From SpSt-398 sp041752235 (GTDB taxonomy: Bacteria > Bacteroidota > Bacteroidia > Chitinophagales > Chitinophagaceae), in contig JBGSHM010000034.1 in the NCBI GenBank assembly GCA_041752235.1, forward strand, positions 1-64,000: a stretch of DNA of 64,000 bases, written 5' to 3'. The position numbers and the translations under genes are program-made. The notes below the pieces were generated by a model. It saw only the letters and a list, made by a program, of their open reading frames with translations, was not told the origin of the DNA and made no database searches. Below are positions 8,068-16,246 of the stretch, one piece after another. The first letter of the stretch is position 1; every line of letters begins with the position of its first letter.

Positions 8068-8286
8068 ATGGTACCGAGGTACTTTAATTATTTTGACGGG
8101 GCGACATACAAAGTTCTTACAGCACGCCAATTTCAGGAATTCGCAAAAAAAAATAAGCTGATAGCAAAAAATGCAATTTTTATCCCTCCAAGGATTGGGA
8201 GTAATGGATTCGGGAAATTTTATATAAGAGAAGTTTATGTCTCATCACCAAAAATATTCAAATCAGCCGCCGAAACCTGGCTTTGA
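8068..8286 (+). CDS. Small protein of unknown function, upstream partner
   Basis: 72 residues, basic, without signal peptide or membrane helix (MVPRYFNYFDGATYKVLTARQ at the start). The gene is AT-rich compared with its neighbours and overlaps the next gene by 50 bp in another frame. I recognise no family. The overlap and shared base composition suggest the two form a unit acquired together. It could instead be a spurious ORF, though a complete ORF with a typical composition and a spaced upstream region favours a real gene. Confidence 0.45.
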   Translation: MVPRYFNYFDGATYKVLTARQFQEFAKKNKLIAKNAIFIPPRIGSNGFGKFYIREVYVSSPKIFKSAAETWL

Positions 8287-8674
8287 GCGAGAATTTTTTA
8301 ATCCCATTATACAACAGCAAAAAAGAAGGTTTGATCTGGAAGAAAAACAGATTGACTTTGAGGAGAAAAAACTGGAATACAATACAAAACTTTCAGAATT
8401 GTCCTTAAAGTATGAAGCTGAAATGCAAAAAAACAAATCGACAAATTATAGAAAAGTGATAATAACTCAAGGGGTTATCATCACTATAATTGTTATTTTG
8501 TTTCTATCCTTTATTGGGTTTGCATTAATGATAGGAAAAGATGCAATTGTCAATCAGGTCATAATATTCTTTACGCATATAGTAACCCTGTTGATTGGTA
8601 TGTTCCTTGGAAACAAACTAAACAAAAATTCAATGGTACTAGAAAACAGGACAGATATGCAGGTGGATATCTAA
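8237..8674 (+). CDS. Coiled-coil plus two-helix membrane protein, function unknown
   Basis: 145 residues. Residues about 28-72 are a highly charged coiled coil (KRRFDLEEKQIDFEEKKLEY); two hydrophobic helices follow (about 77-100 and 108-126, VIITIIVILFLSFIGFALMI and IVTLLIGMFLGN), with a short polar tail. This stalk-plus-two-helix layout resembles small membrane proteins found near mobile or defence genes, but there is no motif to support that. The gene is AT-rich, overlaps the preceding small ORF by 50 bp, and is convergent with the barrel gene 28 bp downstream. Confidence 0.6.
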   Translation: MSHHQKYSNQPPKPGFEREFFNPIIQQQKRRFDLEEKQIDFEEKKLEYNTKLSELSLKYEAEMQKNKSTNYRKVIITQGVIITIIVILFLSFIGFALMIGKDAIVNQVIIFFTHIVTLLIGMFLGNKLNKNSMVLENRTDMQVDI

Positions 8675-8701
8675 CCTCGCTGAATTACAATTTTGTTATT
8701 A

Positions 8702-10393
8702 TTAAAACTCAAACTCTCTCCTAAAAGCATTCCATCGTATTCCAACCGATAATACCTTGGCCGAACTATTTCGGGATGAATTGGATGGTACATCAAATTT
8801 GCGGTAAACTCCTTGCGCTTCGATAAAAAGATTGGGCCGAAGCTCATAAGACAGTAAGAAAGACCCGTACATGGTCTTGGCCTCAGTACCCGAGCCAATT
8901 TCATAACCATAATCACCCACCCTGAACGGCGGTATATTAGGCAAAAAGATATTGCTGCCATAACTTTGCGCTCCAATATTCAGACCCTGCTTCCAACTCA
9001 TCAACTTCCCTATGATCGTCCAGCGTGGAGCCGGTTGATAGCGAAGGATGGCAATAAACTCATTGAAGTTGGCTCCCAATGGATGGGCCAGCGGTTGGTT
9101 ATAGTGGGTATAATTGGCCACCGAATCACGGTGCGAATAAGTAAACGGCCGCACCCTGTTCATTTCCACCTGCAGATCCAGGTTATCGATCCCAAAGGCG
9201 TCAACGTATTTTGCACCCAGTTGAATCCCCCACTTATTGGCCCACCATCCGTCATTTCGTTTGATCTGTGCCAAATTGAATTCATCCAACAGGAATTGCC
9301 CATATACCTGAAACTGCTTGCGAATATTCGCTTTGAAATCAAGACCTGCCACCGAGTTATCAAAACTTCCGTTTTGCTGCTCAATCGAACGATAGAAAAT
9401 AACCGGGACAAGATAGCCAAACTCAAAGCGGTTGCTCCGGCCAAAAACCACTCCTTCAAATAGCCCCACATTGATGGATTTGGTCAGTTGCACATCCAGG
9501 TGGTGCATAGCCGCGTATTTTTTTCTTAGTAAACGATCAGCGGCGCGTGGCTCTGTCTGGGTCAATTCCATAAAGATATTCTGGTAATTGAATTTCCAGA
9601 TCCGGGTATTGAGTTTTAAGAAAAGTGTATTCTGGCTAAAATCACTCAGGAAAAGACTGCGGTAGCCATTACCGATAAAATTGCGGTCATATCCAAACGT
9701 GATATCAATGTACTTCGCGGCATTAAAAGTGAAATAACCCCGGGCATCAAAATAATCAAACCCGGTACCCTTGAAATTTTTATAGTATCCCCCACCGGGA
9801 ACAGATTTAAAACTATCCTCCCAGGCTTGCACATAGAAAGGATCCCTTTCCTGATTCTCGGTCAGATAGGCGGCAAAGCCGATCTTATTCGAAATACGTC
9901 CCCGCAATGCCAGGCCACGGGTATTTTGAAAAAGCGTCTCATCATTCCCACTCTCCTTCATATACCTGAACTGGATCACCGGATTGATGACCAGGTCAAA
10001 ATCCTTGATATGCACCTCATACAAATTGGAGGGGGTCTGGTAAAAACGTCCCAAAGGTTTGCGGCTCCCCAACCGGATCCGGACACTATCGGGTAGTTCC
10101 TCGATGTTATCCTGCAATAAACCCTGGATATTGTAGGCATCTGTTTTGGAGAGTGACTGCATGCCTATATGCTGCTCCCACCTTCCCATGGCGCCGGCTG
10201 CATAGCGACGGGTGAGGTAACGGTTTTTGGAGAAATTCAGGACGGAATCCTTTTGGGCCTTGATCTCAAGCCTTTCCAGGATGATATGATCTTTGGATCC
10301 TTGTGGTAAAAAAGTGGATTGGGCAAATGCAGTTGCCGTTGAAATGGCCAACGCTAAAACGACAAGGAGGGGGCGTTTTTGATTAAATTGCAT
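8702..10393 (-). CDS. Wzi/RemB-like outer-membrane beta-barrel protein
   Basis: 563 residues from the ATG at 10393, chosen because it gives a proper signal peptide (KRPLLVVLALAISTATAFAQ); a 22-residue-longer start exists but adds non-signal sequence. The rest is aromatic-rich alternating strands ending in VLSVGIRWNAFRREFEF, typical of a large outer-membrane barrel. Stretches such as LDEFNLAQIKRNDGWWANKWGIQLG and YSHRDSVANYTHYNQPLAHP resemble the capsule-assembly Wzi family and the gliding protein RemB in Bacteroidota. The role would be surface polysaccharide or motility related; the exact one is uncertain. Divergent from dihydroorotase. Confidence 0.7.
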   Translation of the reverse strand: MQFNQKRPLLVVLALAISTATAFAQSTFLPQGSKDHIILERLEIKAQKDSVLNFSKNRYLTRRYAAGAMGRWEQHIGMQSLSKTDAYNIQGLLQDNIEELPDSVRIRLGSRKPLGRFYQTPSNLYEVHIKDFDLVINPVIQFRYMKESGNDETLFQNTRGLALRGRISNKIGFAAYLTENQERDPFYVQAWEDSFKSVPGGGYYKNFKGTGFDYFDARGYFTFNAAKYIDITFGYDRNFIGNGYRSLFLSDFSQNTLFLKLNTRIWKFNYQNIFMELTQTEPRAADRLLRKKYAAMHHLDVQLTKSINVGLFEGVVFGRSNRFEFGYLVPVIFYRSIEQQNGSFDNSVAGLDFKANIRKQFQVYGQFLLDEFNLAQIKRNDGWWANKWGIQLGAKYVDAFGIDNLDLQVEMNRVRPFTYSHRDSVANYTHYNQPLAHPLGANFNEFIAILRYQPAPRWTIIGKLMSWKQGLNIGAQSYGSNIFLPNIPPFRVGDYGYEIGSGTEAKTMYGSFLLSYELRPNLFIEAQGVYRKFDVPSNSSRNSSAKVLSVGIRWNAFRREFEF

Positions 10394-10479
10394 GTGATAT
10401 TGAATTGAAGCTGGTGACAAGTTAGCCAAATAATGGCTCATGGAAAGCCCTGAACACACAGAAAAATATTTAACGAGAT

Positions 10480-11823
10480 ATGGGTCAATATATTATAAAG
10501 AATGCCCGGATTGTTAATGAAGGAAGCATTCAGGAAGGGGACCTTTGGATAAGGGATGGTCGGATCGAACAGGTCGGTGGGGTCATTTCCGGAGGAAATG
10601 CAAAGGCGGAAGAGATCGTTGCCGATGGCAAATACCTGCTCCCGGGTTGTATTGATGACCAGGTTCATTTTCGGGAACCCGGTCTTACCCACAAGGCCAA
10701 TATCTACACCGAAGCCCGGGCCGCCGTGGCTGGTGGGGTAACCAGTTTTATGGAAATGCCCAATACCATCCCCAATGCGCTGACACAGGAATTACTGGAA
10801 GATAAATACACCATCGCTGCCCGATCCTCCCTGGCCAACTATTCATTCTTTATGGGGACGGGGAATGACAATGCCGATGAAGTACTCAAGACCAATGCCC
10901 GCAAAAAGGATATCTGCGGGGTAAAGATCTTTATGGGTTCTTCTACTGGTAATATGCTGGTGGATAACCCCAATACGCTGGACAAGATATTTCGCGAAAG
11001 CGAGGTGCTGATCGCCACCCATTGCGAGGACGAACGAATCATTCGACTCAACAAAGAAAAAAGAATGGCCACTGGCGAACCGCTAACACCGGCCGATCAC
11101 CCGGTGATCAGGGATGAAGAAGCCTGTTACGAATCTTCGCTGATGGCTATTCAGATTGCCAAGAAATACGATACAAGGCTCCATATTCTCCATATCAGTA
11201 CCGAAAAAGAATTGGCCTTGTTCACCAATATGTTTCCCCTCAAACAGAAAAGGATCACGGCCGAAGTATGTGTACATCATCTTCATTTCACGAGTGATGA
11301 CTACGCTACCCTGGGTAACCGGATCAAATGCAATCCCGCGATCAAAGCACCACATAACCGCGAGGGGCTCTGGAAAGCCCTACTGGATGACCGCCTGGAT
11401 GTGATCGCCACCGACCATGCGCCACATACCTGGGAGGAAAAGAATGAGCCTTATGAAAAAGCACATGCCGGTTTACCGCTTGTACAGCACTCGCTCAACC
11501 TGATGCTGTATTATCACCAACAGGGAAAGATCAGTCTGGAAAAGATCGTGGAGAAAATGAGCCATGCCGTGGCAGAGTGTTTTGAGATCAAAGACCGGGG
11601 CTATATCCGGGAAGGTTATATGGCCGACCTGGTTTTGGTTGACCTGGAACAACCCTGGCAAGTGAACAAAGAGAATATCCTGTACAAATGTGGCTGGAGT
11701 CCGCTGGAAGGGTTTAATTTCCCAGCCTCGGTGACGCATACCTTTGTAAACGGGCATTTGGTATATGGAAACGGAGTGATCAATGAATCTCAATGGGGAC
11801 AGCGTCTCCAATTCAACCGATAA
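10480..11823 (+). CDS. pyrC: Dihydroorotase (class I type)
   Basis: 447-residue amidohydrolase, pyrimidine synthesis step three (carbamoyl-aspartate to dihydroorotate). Visible: VHFREPGLTHKANIYTE near residue 64, MEMPNT with substrate-binding residues, the lysine region VKIFMGSSTGN that is carbamylated in the family, ATHCEDE and LHILHIST supplying His ligands, and IATDHAPHTWEEK with the catalytic Asp. The usual HxH ligand pair at the start reads QVH (IDDQVHFREPG), so the first His is Gln. I recall this variant from Bacteroidota homologues. The stop overlaps the next start (TAATG). Confidence 0.9.
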   Translation: MGQYIIKNARIVNEGSIQEGDLWIRDGRIEQVGGVISGGNAKAEEIVADGKYLLPGCIDDQVHFREPGLTHKANIYTEARAAVAGGVTSFMEMPNTIPNALTQELLEDKYTIAARSSLANYSFFMGTGNDNADEVLKTNARKKDICGVKIFMGSSTGNMLVDNPNTLDKIFRESEVLIATHCEDERIIRLNKEKRMATGEPLTPADHPVIRDEEACYESSLMAIQIAKKYDTRLHILHISTEKELALFTNMFPLKQKRITAEVCVHHLHFTSDDYATLGNRIKCNPAIKAPHNREGLWKALLDDRLDVIATDHAPHTWEEKNEPYEKAHAGLPLVQHSLNLMLYYHQQGKISLEKIVEKMSHAVAECFEIKDRGYIREGYMADLVLVDLEQPWQVNKENILYKCGWSPLEGFNFPASVTHTFVNGHLVYGNGVINESQWGQRLQFNR

Positions 11824-13139
11824 TGCAAATAGACAAGCAGACCTTCAACGACATTGCCATCTTCCAAAACGAAGAAGAATTCTCCGTTTTCCATAAACTC
11901 AACTTCACCCGCACCAACTACGGCCGGGAATGGTTGAAATATTTTTTCAACGAACCCCACTCCGACCTCAAGCGCATTCTGGGCACCCAGAAGATCATTC
12001 AAACCCTTTCCGAAAAGCTCGATCAGTGGCCTGCCAATATCAGCAATGGCACGCTCCTGGTCATGGAAAAATATTTGGACTATAGCCTCGATCCCATGCC
12101 CGAGCATCCGAACCTTCTTAATTCCTTTTTCTACCGGGCCCTGCACTCGGAAGATTATTCCATGATCAAATACTCGGTCAAACATTTTGCTGATTTTTTC
12201 CAGGGCATCCGGCAATTGGGATTATTGTTTGAGAATGTGGACCTGCCGGCATTTTTCAAGATCTATATTGACCGCTTGTTGCAGCTGCTCCGTGAGCCAG
12301 CGTTGGAAAAGCTGGCATCCCTGAAACCAGACACAAAATTGAGCCCGATGGAGAATATCTATTTTGGGTTTCAATTGCGCAACCGCTATAAGACCAATAC
12401 CCTGGAGTTGATCGATATATTTGGTCGATTGGATGCCTGGTACTCCATGGCGCATGCCGTAAAGACCTTTCAACTCAGTTTTCCCACTTTCATTGAAAGC
12501 GATGCGGCAACAGTAAGAGCAAAGGGTTTGTACCATATCCTCCTCCCCCGTCCTACGGCCTATGATGTGGACCTTGACCCTTCCCAAAACTTTTTATTTC
12601 TCACCGGAGCGAATATGGCGGGCAAGAGTACCTTGATCAAGTCCATGGGGGCGGCGGTCTTTCTTGCGCATATGGGGATGGGAGTCCCTGCCAAAGAATT
12701 CACCCTTACGTTGATGGATGGGTTACTGACCAATATCAATGTGATGGACAATATTGCCAAAGGCGAAAGTTATTTCTTTAATGAGGTACAACGCATCCGG
12801 CATACGATTGAAAAGATCAACAATGGCCGGAAATGGCTGGTGTTGATCGATGAATTATTCAAAGGCACGAATGTCCAGGACGCGATGAAATGTTCCCTTA
12901 CAGTTATAAAAGGACTCATCAAGATCAAAAACTCGCTTTTTATCTTATCCACCCACCTATATGAGATCGGGGAGGAGCTGAAATCCTACCCCAATATCAG
13001 CTTCCGCTACTTTGAAACCAATGTAACCGAGGAGCAGCTTGAATTCTCTTATCAGCTTCGGGAAGGCATCAGCAACGACCGGCTGGGGTATTTGATATTG
13101 AAACGGGAAAAGGTGGTGGAAATGTTGGAGAGGCTTTAG
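11823..13139 (+). CDS. MutS-related ATPase lacking the mismatch-recognition domain
   Basis: 438 residues from the ATG at 11823, which overlaps the dihydroorotase stop by one base; an upstream in-frame ATG would lie inside pyrC. The C-terminal third is a MutS-family ABC ATPase: Walker A GANMAGKSTLIKS near residue 270, GESYFFNEVQRI, Walker B LVLIDELFKGTN and the H-loop region STHLYEIGEEL. The N-terminal half is a helical lever-like region. No mismatch-binding (Phe-x-Glu) domain is present, so it is not canonical MutS1. Such short MutS-like proteins are common in Bacteroidota; their role is not established. Confidence 0.85.
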   Translation: MQIDKQTFNDIAIFQNEEEFSVFHKLNFTRTNYGREWLKYFFNEPHSDLKRILGTQKIIQTLSEKLDQWPANISNGTLLVMEKYLDYSLDPMPEHPNLLNSFFYRALHSEDYSMIKYSVKHFADFFQGIRQLGLLFENVDLPAFFKIYIDRLLQLLREPALEKLASLKPDTKLSPMENIYFGFQLRNRYKTNTLELIDIFGRLDAWYSMAHAVKTFQLSFPTFIESDAATVRAKGLYHILLPRPTAYDVDLDPSQNFLFLTGANMAGKSTLIKSMGAAVFLAHMGMGVPAKEFTLTLMDGLLTNINVMDNIAKGESYFFNEVQRIRHTIEKINNGRKWLVLIDELFKGTNVQDAMKCSLTVIKGLIKIKNSLFILSTHLYEIGEELKSYPNISFRYFETNVTEEQLEFSYQLREGISNDRLGYLILKREKVVEMLERL

Positions 13140-13144
13140 GTATT

Positions 13145-13173
13145 TTACCGCAATGGCGCGAAGGCGCGATTGA
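13145..13173. repeat. Single arm of the 8-bp-word repeat
   Basis: Reading the minus strand gives units CAATCGCG, CCTTCGCG, CCATTGCG followed by GTAAAAT. Only one arm is present, after the stop of the MutS-like gene. Confidence 0.6.
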
Positions 13174-13252
13174 TAATATTAATTCTTTCTTTTCGTTAAA
13201 CGTTGGTCTCCAATTTCTGTCTATAGGTTTGATTTTTGAGATTCAATACTTT

Positions 13253-14320
13253 ATGAAAAAAACGACCCTACTCTCTCTCCTGATCACCCTTTTTGTAACG
13301 GGGTGTACCAAGGATGACACCAACCCACCCGCCACGGAAACCATGTATTTCCCCGCCTTAACCGGCACCACCTGGGAAACAAAAACCGCAGCCAGTCTGG
13401 GCTGGAAAACGGATTCCATTCAAAAATTGAAGGATTTTCTCGCACAAACCAATACCAAGTCATTTATGATTTTGGTAAACGGCCGGATCGTGATGGAAGA
13501 GTATTTTAATGGTCATGCCTCCACTGACCAGTGGACCTGGAACAGTGCCGGTAAGACACTGGTAGCTACCACCACGGGTATTGCCCAGCAGGAAGGTTTA
13601 TTAAACATTAGCGATAAGGTATCACAATATGTGGGTACCGGGTGGACAAGCACTCCATTGGCCAAAGAAAATCTGATCACGGTGAGGCATCTTCTGACCA
13701 TGACCTCCGGGCTGAGTGATAGCAGTAATTTGGTTATTCCCGCCAACCTTACCTATATGGCCGATGCCGGAAGTCGCTGGGCCTATGGAAATGTATTTCA
13801 GGAATTGATGGATGTGGTAGCGGATGCAACCAACCAGAGTTTTGATGCCTATTTTTCGGCCAAGCTGAAGAACAAGATCGGCATGGATGGTTCATGGAAT
13901 TTCGGGCCGATATTTAAAATATATTCCAGTAACACCCGAAGCATGGCCAGGTTTGGCCTGTTGGCTTTGAATAAAGGAAAATGGAATACCGAGCAAGTAA
14001 TAAACGAAAGTTACTTTATCGAGAGTACAAGCACCTCAAATACCTTCAATCCATCTTATGGGTATTTATGGTGGCTGAATGGAAAAGGGAAATATATGGT
14101 TCCCCAAAGCCAGGTGGTTTACAACACGAACCTGGTCACAAGTGCACCAAGTGATATGTTTGCTGCCATGGGGGCACAAGACAATCGCATCTATATCATT
14201 CCAAGTAAGAAAATGGTAGTTGTCAGAATGGGTGATTTCAGTGACCCGAACAATCCGGTTTTTGCAGTATCGGGGTATGATAATAATTTATGGGCGAGGA
14301 TCAATGCGGTTATAAACTAA
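13253..14320 (+). CDS. Lipoprotein serine hydrolase (beta-lactamase class C / penicillin-binding-like)
   Basis: 355 residues from the ATG at 13253, preferred over one eight codons earlier because it begins a lipoprotein signal (KKTTLLSLLITLFVTGCTKD, lipobox ending TGC). The beta-lactamase/D-Ala-D-Ala carboxypeptidase fold is indicated by SAGK (SxxK, nucleophile and base) in TWNSAGKTLVATTTG, followed by the YxN-type motif in WAYGNVFQELMD and FGLLALNKGKWN. This class hydrolyses esters or amides of varied substrates in the periplasm; antibiotic resistance is not implied. Monocistronic, flanked on both sides by single arms of the intergenic repeat. Confidence 0.85.
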   Translation: MKKTTLLSLLITLFVTGCTKDDTNPPATETMYFPALTGTTWETKTAASLGWKTDSIQKLKDFLAQTNTKSFMILVNGRIVMEEYFNGHASTDQWTWNSAGKTLVATTTGIAQQEGLLNISDKVSQYVGTGWTSTPLAKENLITVRHLLTMTSGLSDSSNLVIPANLTYMADAGSRWAYGNVFQELMDVVADATNQSFDAYFSAKLKNKIGMDGSWNFGPIFKIYSSNTRSMARFGLLALNKGKWNTEQVINESYFIESTSTSNTFNPSYGYLWWLNGKGKYMVPQSQVVYNTNLVTSAPSDMFAAMGAQDNRIYIIPSKKMVVVRMGDFSDPNNPVFAVSGYDNNLWARINAVIN

Positions 14321-14333
14321 ATGGATTTAGTGC

Positions 14334-14372
14334 TTTACCGCGAAGGCGCGAGGACGCAAGGAAGCGCAAAGA
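14334..14372. repeat. Single arm of the 8-bp-word repeat
   Basis: On the minus strand the units are TCCTTGCG, TCCTCGCG, CCTTCGCG and then GTAAAG. It separates two convergent genes and has no mirrored second arm. Confidence 0.65.
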
Positions 14373-14387
14373 TAATGGTTATAAGGA

Positions 14388-14831
14388 CTAACCACATTCA
14401 GTGAAAACGATTGAGAAACTGGCAATAACTCCTTCAATAATTGTTATCACTAGGCGAGCTTCTCTGTGGACCGGATAGTCTTTGCTACCGCCAGTACTAT
14501 TAAGCCAATACCAAAATTCAAATTTCTCATCCTTTTCGTATTTAGACCATTTTATCACTCTATTTGGTTCGCCAAAATAATTTGAAACGTCAGACCACTT
14601 TCTTCCCATAAAACACCGTGTACAATCCACTAAATACTCAGATGCAAATAACTCCCTGAATCCACTATTGGCCAAGCTATCCTGCTTCCAGTATTTAGAA
14701 TAATTCGTCAGGGCACCAAAACAGTCTAATGATTCTTGATGGGTTCGACAAGAATCCCCGGCATTCAACTGAGAGAAGGCCAGGGTTCCAGTAAAAATTA
14801 CCAGTTTAAGGAATAAAAAATATCTTAACAT
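14388..14831 (-). CDS. Secreted protein of unknown function
   Basis: 147 residues with a signal peptide (FLFLKLVIFTGTLAFSQ). The mature part has five or six Cys residues (DSCRTHQESLDCFG, VDCTRCFMG, TECG at the end), suggesting disulfides. Part of it, WSDVSNYFGEPNRVIKWSKYE followed by FEFWYWLNS, resembles small bacterial lipoprotein-fold domains with a GxPx turn, but I would not name a family. It is AT-rich and lies with the next gene in an island of unusual base composition. Its function is unknown. Confidence 0.6.
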   Translation of the reverse strand: MLRYFLFLKLVIFTGTLAFSQLNAGDSCRTHQESLDCFGALTNYSKYWKQDSLANSGFRELFASEYLVDCTRCFMGRKWSDVSNYFGEPNRVIKWSKYEKDEKFEFWYWLNSTGGSKDYPVHREARLVITIIEGVIASFSIVFTECG

Positions 14832-15107
14832 TTAGGCTCTATTATTCTCTATTCAAATTCAAAGAATAGCTGGTTAAAACAGCTTTACGAGTATTCCCCG
14901 CTATCGTTAGCGTATCCCTTCATCCCAAATATAGTTCATTTGCTGGCGGTAGCCTGCGGCTACCGTCCGAGCGAGACTGACCGAAGCCAAAAACTATGAC
15001 AGCGGGTGCGAAGCAAAAAACACAGTCCCTATCTAATCTGGACTGTGCTTTAGCTGGCGTATGTTTTTGATGGCAAGGGAGGGAGACCGAGACCTATTAA
15101 CCTAATT
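14832..15107. other. Gene-free gap with terminator
   Basis: I find no ORF worth calling in this 276 bp. GTAGCCTGCGGCTACCG near 14950 forms a short GC hairpin, and a factor-independent terminator lies at 15015-15047. The sequence may be a remnant of a lost gene. Confidence 0.5.
15015..15047 (-). terminator. Intrinsic terminator of the gene at 15108-15722
   Basis: CACAGTCC (15021-15028) and GGACTGTG (15040-15047) make a perfect 8-bp stem with an 11-nt loop. Read on the minus strand it is followed by six T residues (A-run at 15015-15020). It lies about 60 bp after the minus-strand stop at 15108. Confidence 0.75.
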
Positions 15108-15722
15108 CTAATAAAAATGTTTATATATTTTTCTTAATCCTGAAGTATTAAACCTGTAAATTAAATAATAGTTAGGTTCACCATCCCTAATCAATGAAGA
15201 AATCTTAAATTCAGCATCCTTTGTAAATAAACAGAAAAGCAATTCAATTTTTTCCGAATCTAAAAAAGAAGAGACAAGGTTATTATTTATAATTGAATCT
15301 CTTTTAAGAAAATAATTATCAACAACTCCGAAATTTATTTTTCCTCCGTTCGCCAGTATTCTATCAGAAATCATACTACTGGTATAGATTTTTTGTGAAG
15401 TTTCAATAATTATACTCACTGAATCTGCTTCAATTACTTTTGGAATCCTACGTACAACATTATTTCTCACCTTCAATTTAATTATATGTCCATTGTTATC
15501 CAAAAGATAGACTTTATTGTGCGTAAATATTTTTGATTCTTTAAAATTTTTAAAATAATATATTTTCAACCTCGGTTTTCTTAAACTTCTATCCTTTCGG
15601 ATTGACTCTACTTCTCGTCGAAAACTCGATTCCAAAGAATCAATATCACCAGGAATTTGACAGAAGCAAATTTTGCTACATGTAAATAAAATAAATCCGA
15701 TAAATAGAAAGCGAATATTCAT
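15108..15722 (-). CDS. Secreted or lipid-free periplasmic protein of unknown function
   Basis: 204 residues with a signal peptide (MNIRFLFIGFILFTCSKICFCQ). The mature protein is Lys/Ser/Ile-rich and strongly AT-coded, unlike the housekeeping genes nearby. No family is recognised. The start ATG overlaps the TGA of a short upstream reading frame (ATGA), as in coupled operons, which suggests this was the downstream member of a pair whose first gene is now mostly missing. A good terminator follows it. Confidence 0.6.
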   Translation of the reverse strand: MNIRFLFIGFILFTCSKICFCQIPGDIDSLESSFRREVESIRKDRSLRKPRLKIYYFKNFKESKIFTHNKVYLLDNNGHIIKLKVRNNVVRRIPKVIEADSVSIIIETSQKIYTSSMISDRILANGGKINFGVVDNYFLKRDSIINNNLVSSFLDSEKIELLFCLFTKDAEFKISSLIRDGEPNYYLIYRFNTSGLRKIYKHFY

Positions 15723-15826
15723 TTTCCAATATTTAAAAAGACAGAAAGCGGGATAGATACTTTATTCTTTTTCTCGTCATAAATCACTACAGTTTTGGAT
15801 TCTGCGCCGCTCTCCTGAGTCTTCCC
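15719..15826 (-). pseudogene. Possible 3-prime remnant of a lost upstream gene
   Basis: An open stretch of 35 codons with no start, bounded upstream by TAA, reads into TVVIYDEKKNKVSIPLSVF and ends TGA, which overlaps the next ATG by the classic ATGA. The residue mix looks like protein and the coupling signature is suggestive, but the fragment is short and could be chance. Confidence 0.3.
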
Positions 15827-16246
15827 TTACCTTTTCAAAAAACAGAAGTACGCTGGCCGTTGTCTTACTAACTCTAAACTAACACAATTGTAGTACGCCA
15901 GACTACGGCCCATCCAAACCACCGCCTTGAAATAAATTCAATATAATCTCTGTGTCTCTGCGCCTCTGTGGTTATTCCTTACCCAAATTTCCAAAAAATT
16001 GCCCACTCTGACCCTGAAAGGTTCCCGGAACCGCGTGGAAACATCTGGCTACAAACGGGTGGCCCATCCAGGCCAATATATTTTACTGCGAAGGCGCCAA
16101 GACGCAAAGAAGCGCAAAGAAATCTTGGCGTACCAAAGCGCCCTCGCGTCTTTGCGGTTAAACACCCGCGAACCTTCGGTGATTTTCCCCCAAAACCGCG
16201 TTGCCATTTCAACGCAACACATTCACTTGTTTTCTACTTTCACTCC
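15827..16246. other. Gene-free gap upstream of yifB
   Basis: No credible gene is seen; an in-frame extension of yifB through here is low-complexity repeat and is rejected. The gap holds an imperfect repeat around GTACGCTGGCCGT / GTACGCCAGACTACGGCC (15850-15915), words of the type CTCTGTGTCTCTGCGCC (near 15950), and a full 8-bp-word inverted repeat. Confidence 0.55.
16081..16165. repeat. 8-bp-word inverted repeat upstream of yifB
   Basis: The left arm on the minus strand reads CTTTGCG, TCTTGGCG, CCTTCGCA and GTAAAA; the right arm on the plus strand reads CCCTCGCG, TCTTTGCG and GTTAAA. The arms share words but are not exact complements. Confidence 0.7.

Noticed and set aside
15968..16246. 93-codon N-terminal extension of yifB
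   Set aside because: It reads through an intergenic repeat and lacks similarity to family N-termini; the ATG at 16247 gives the expected start and length.
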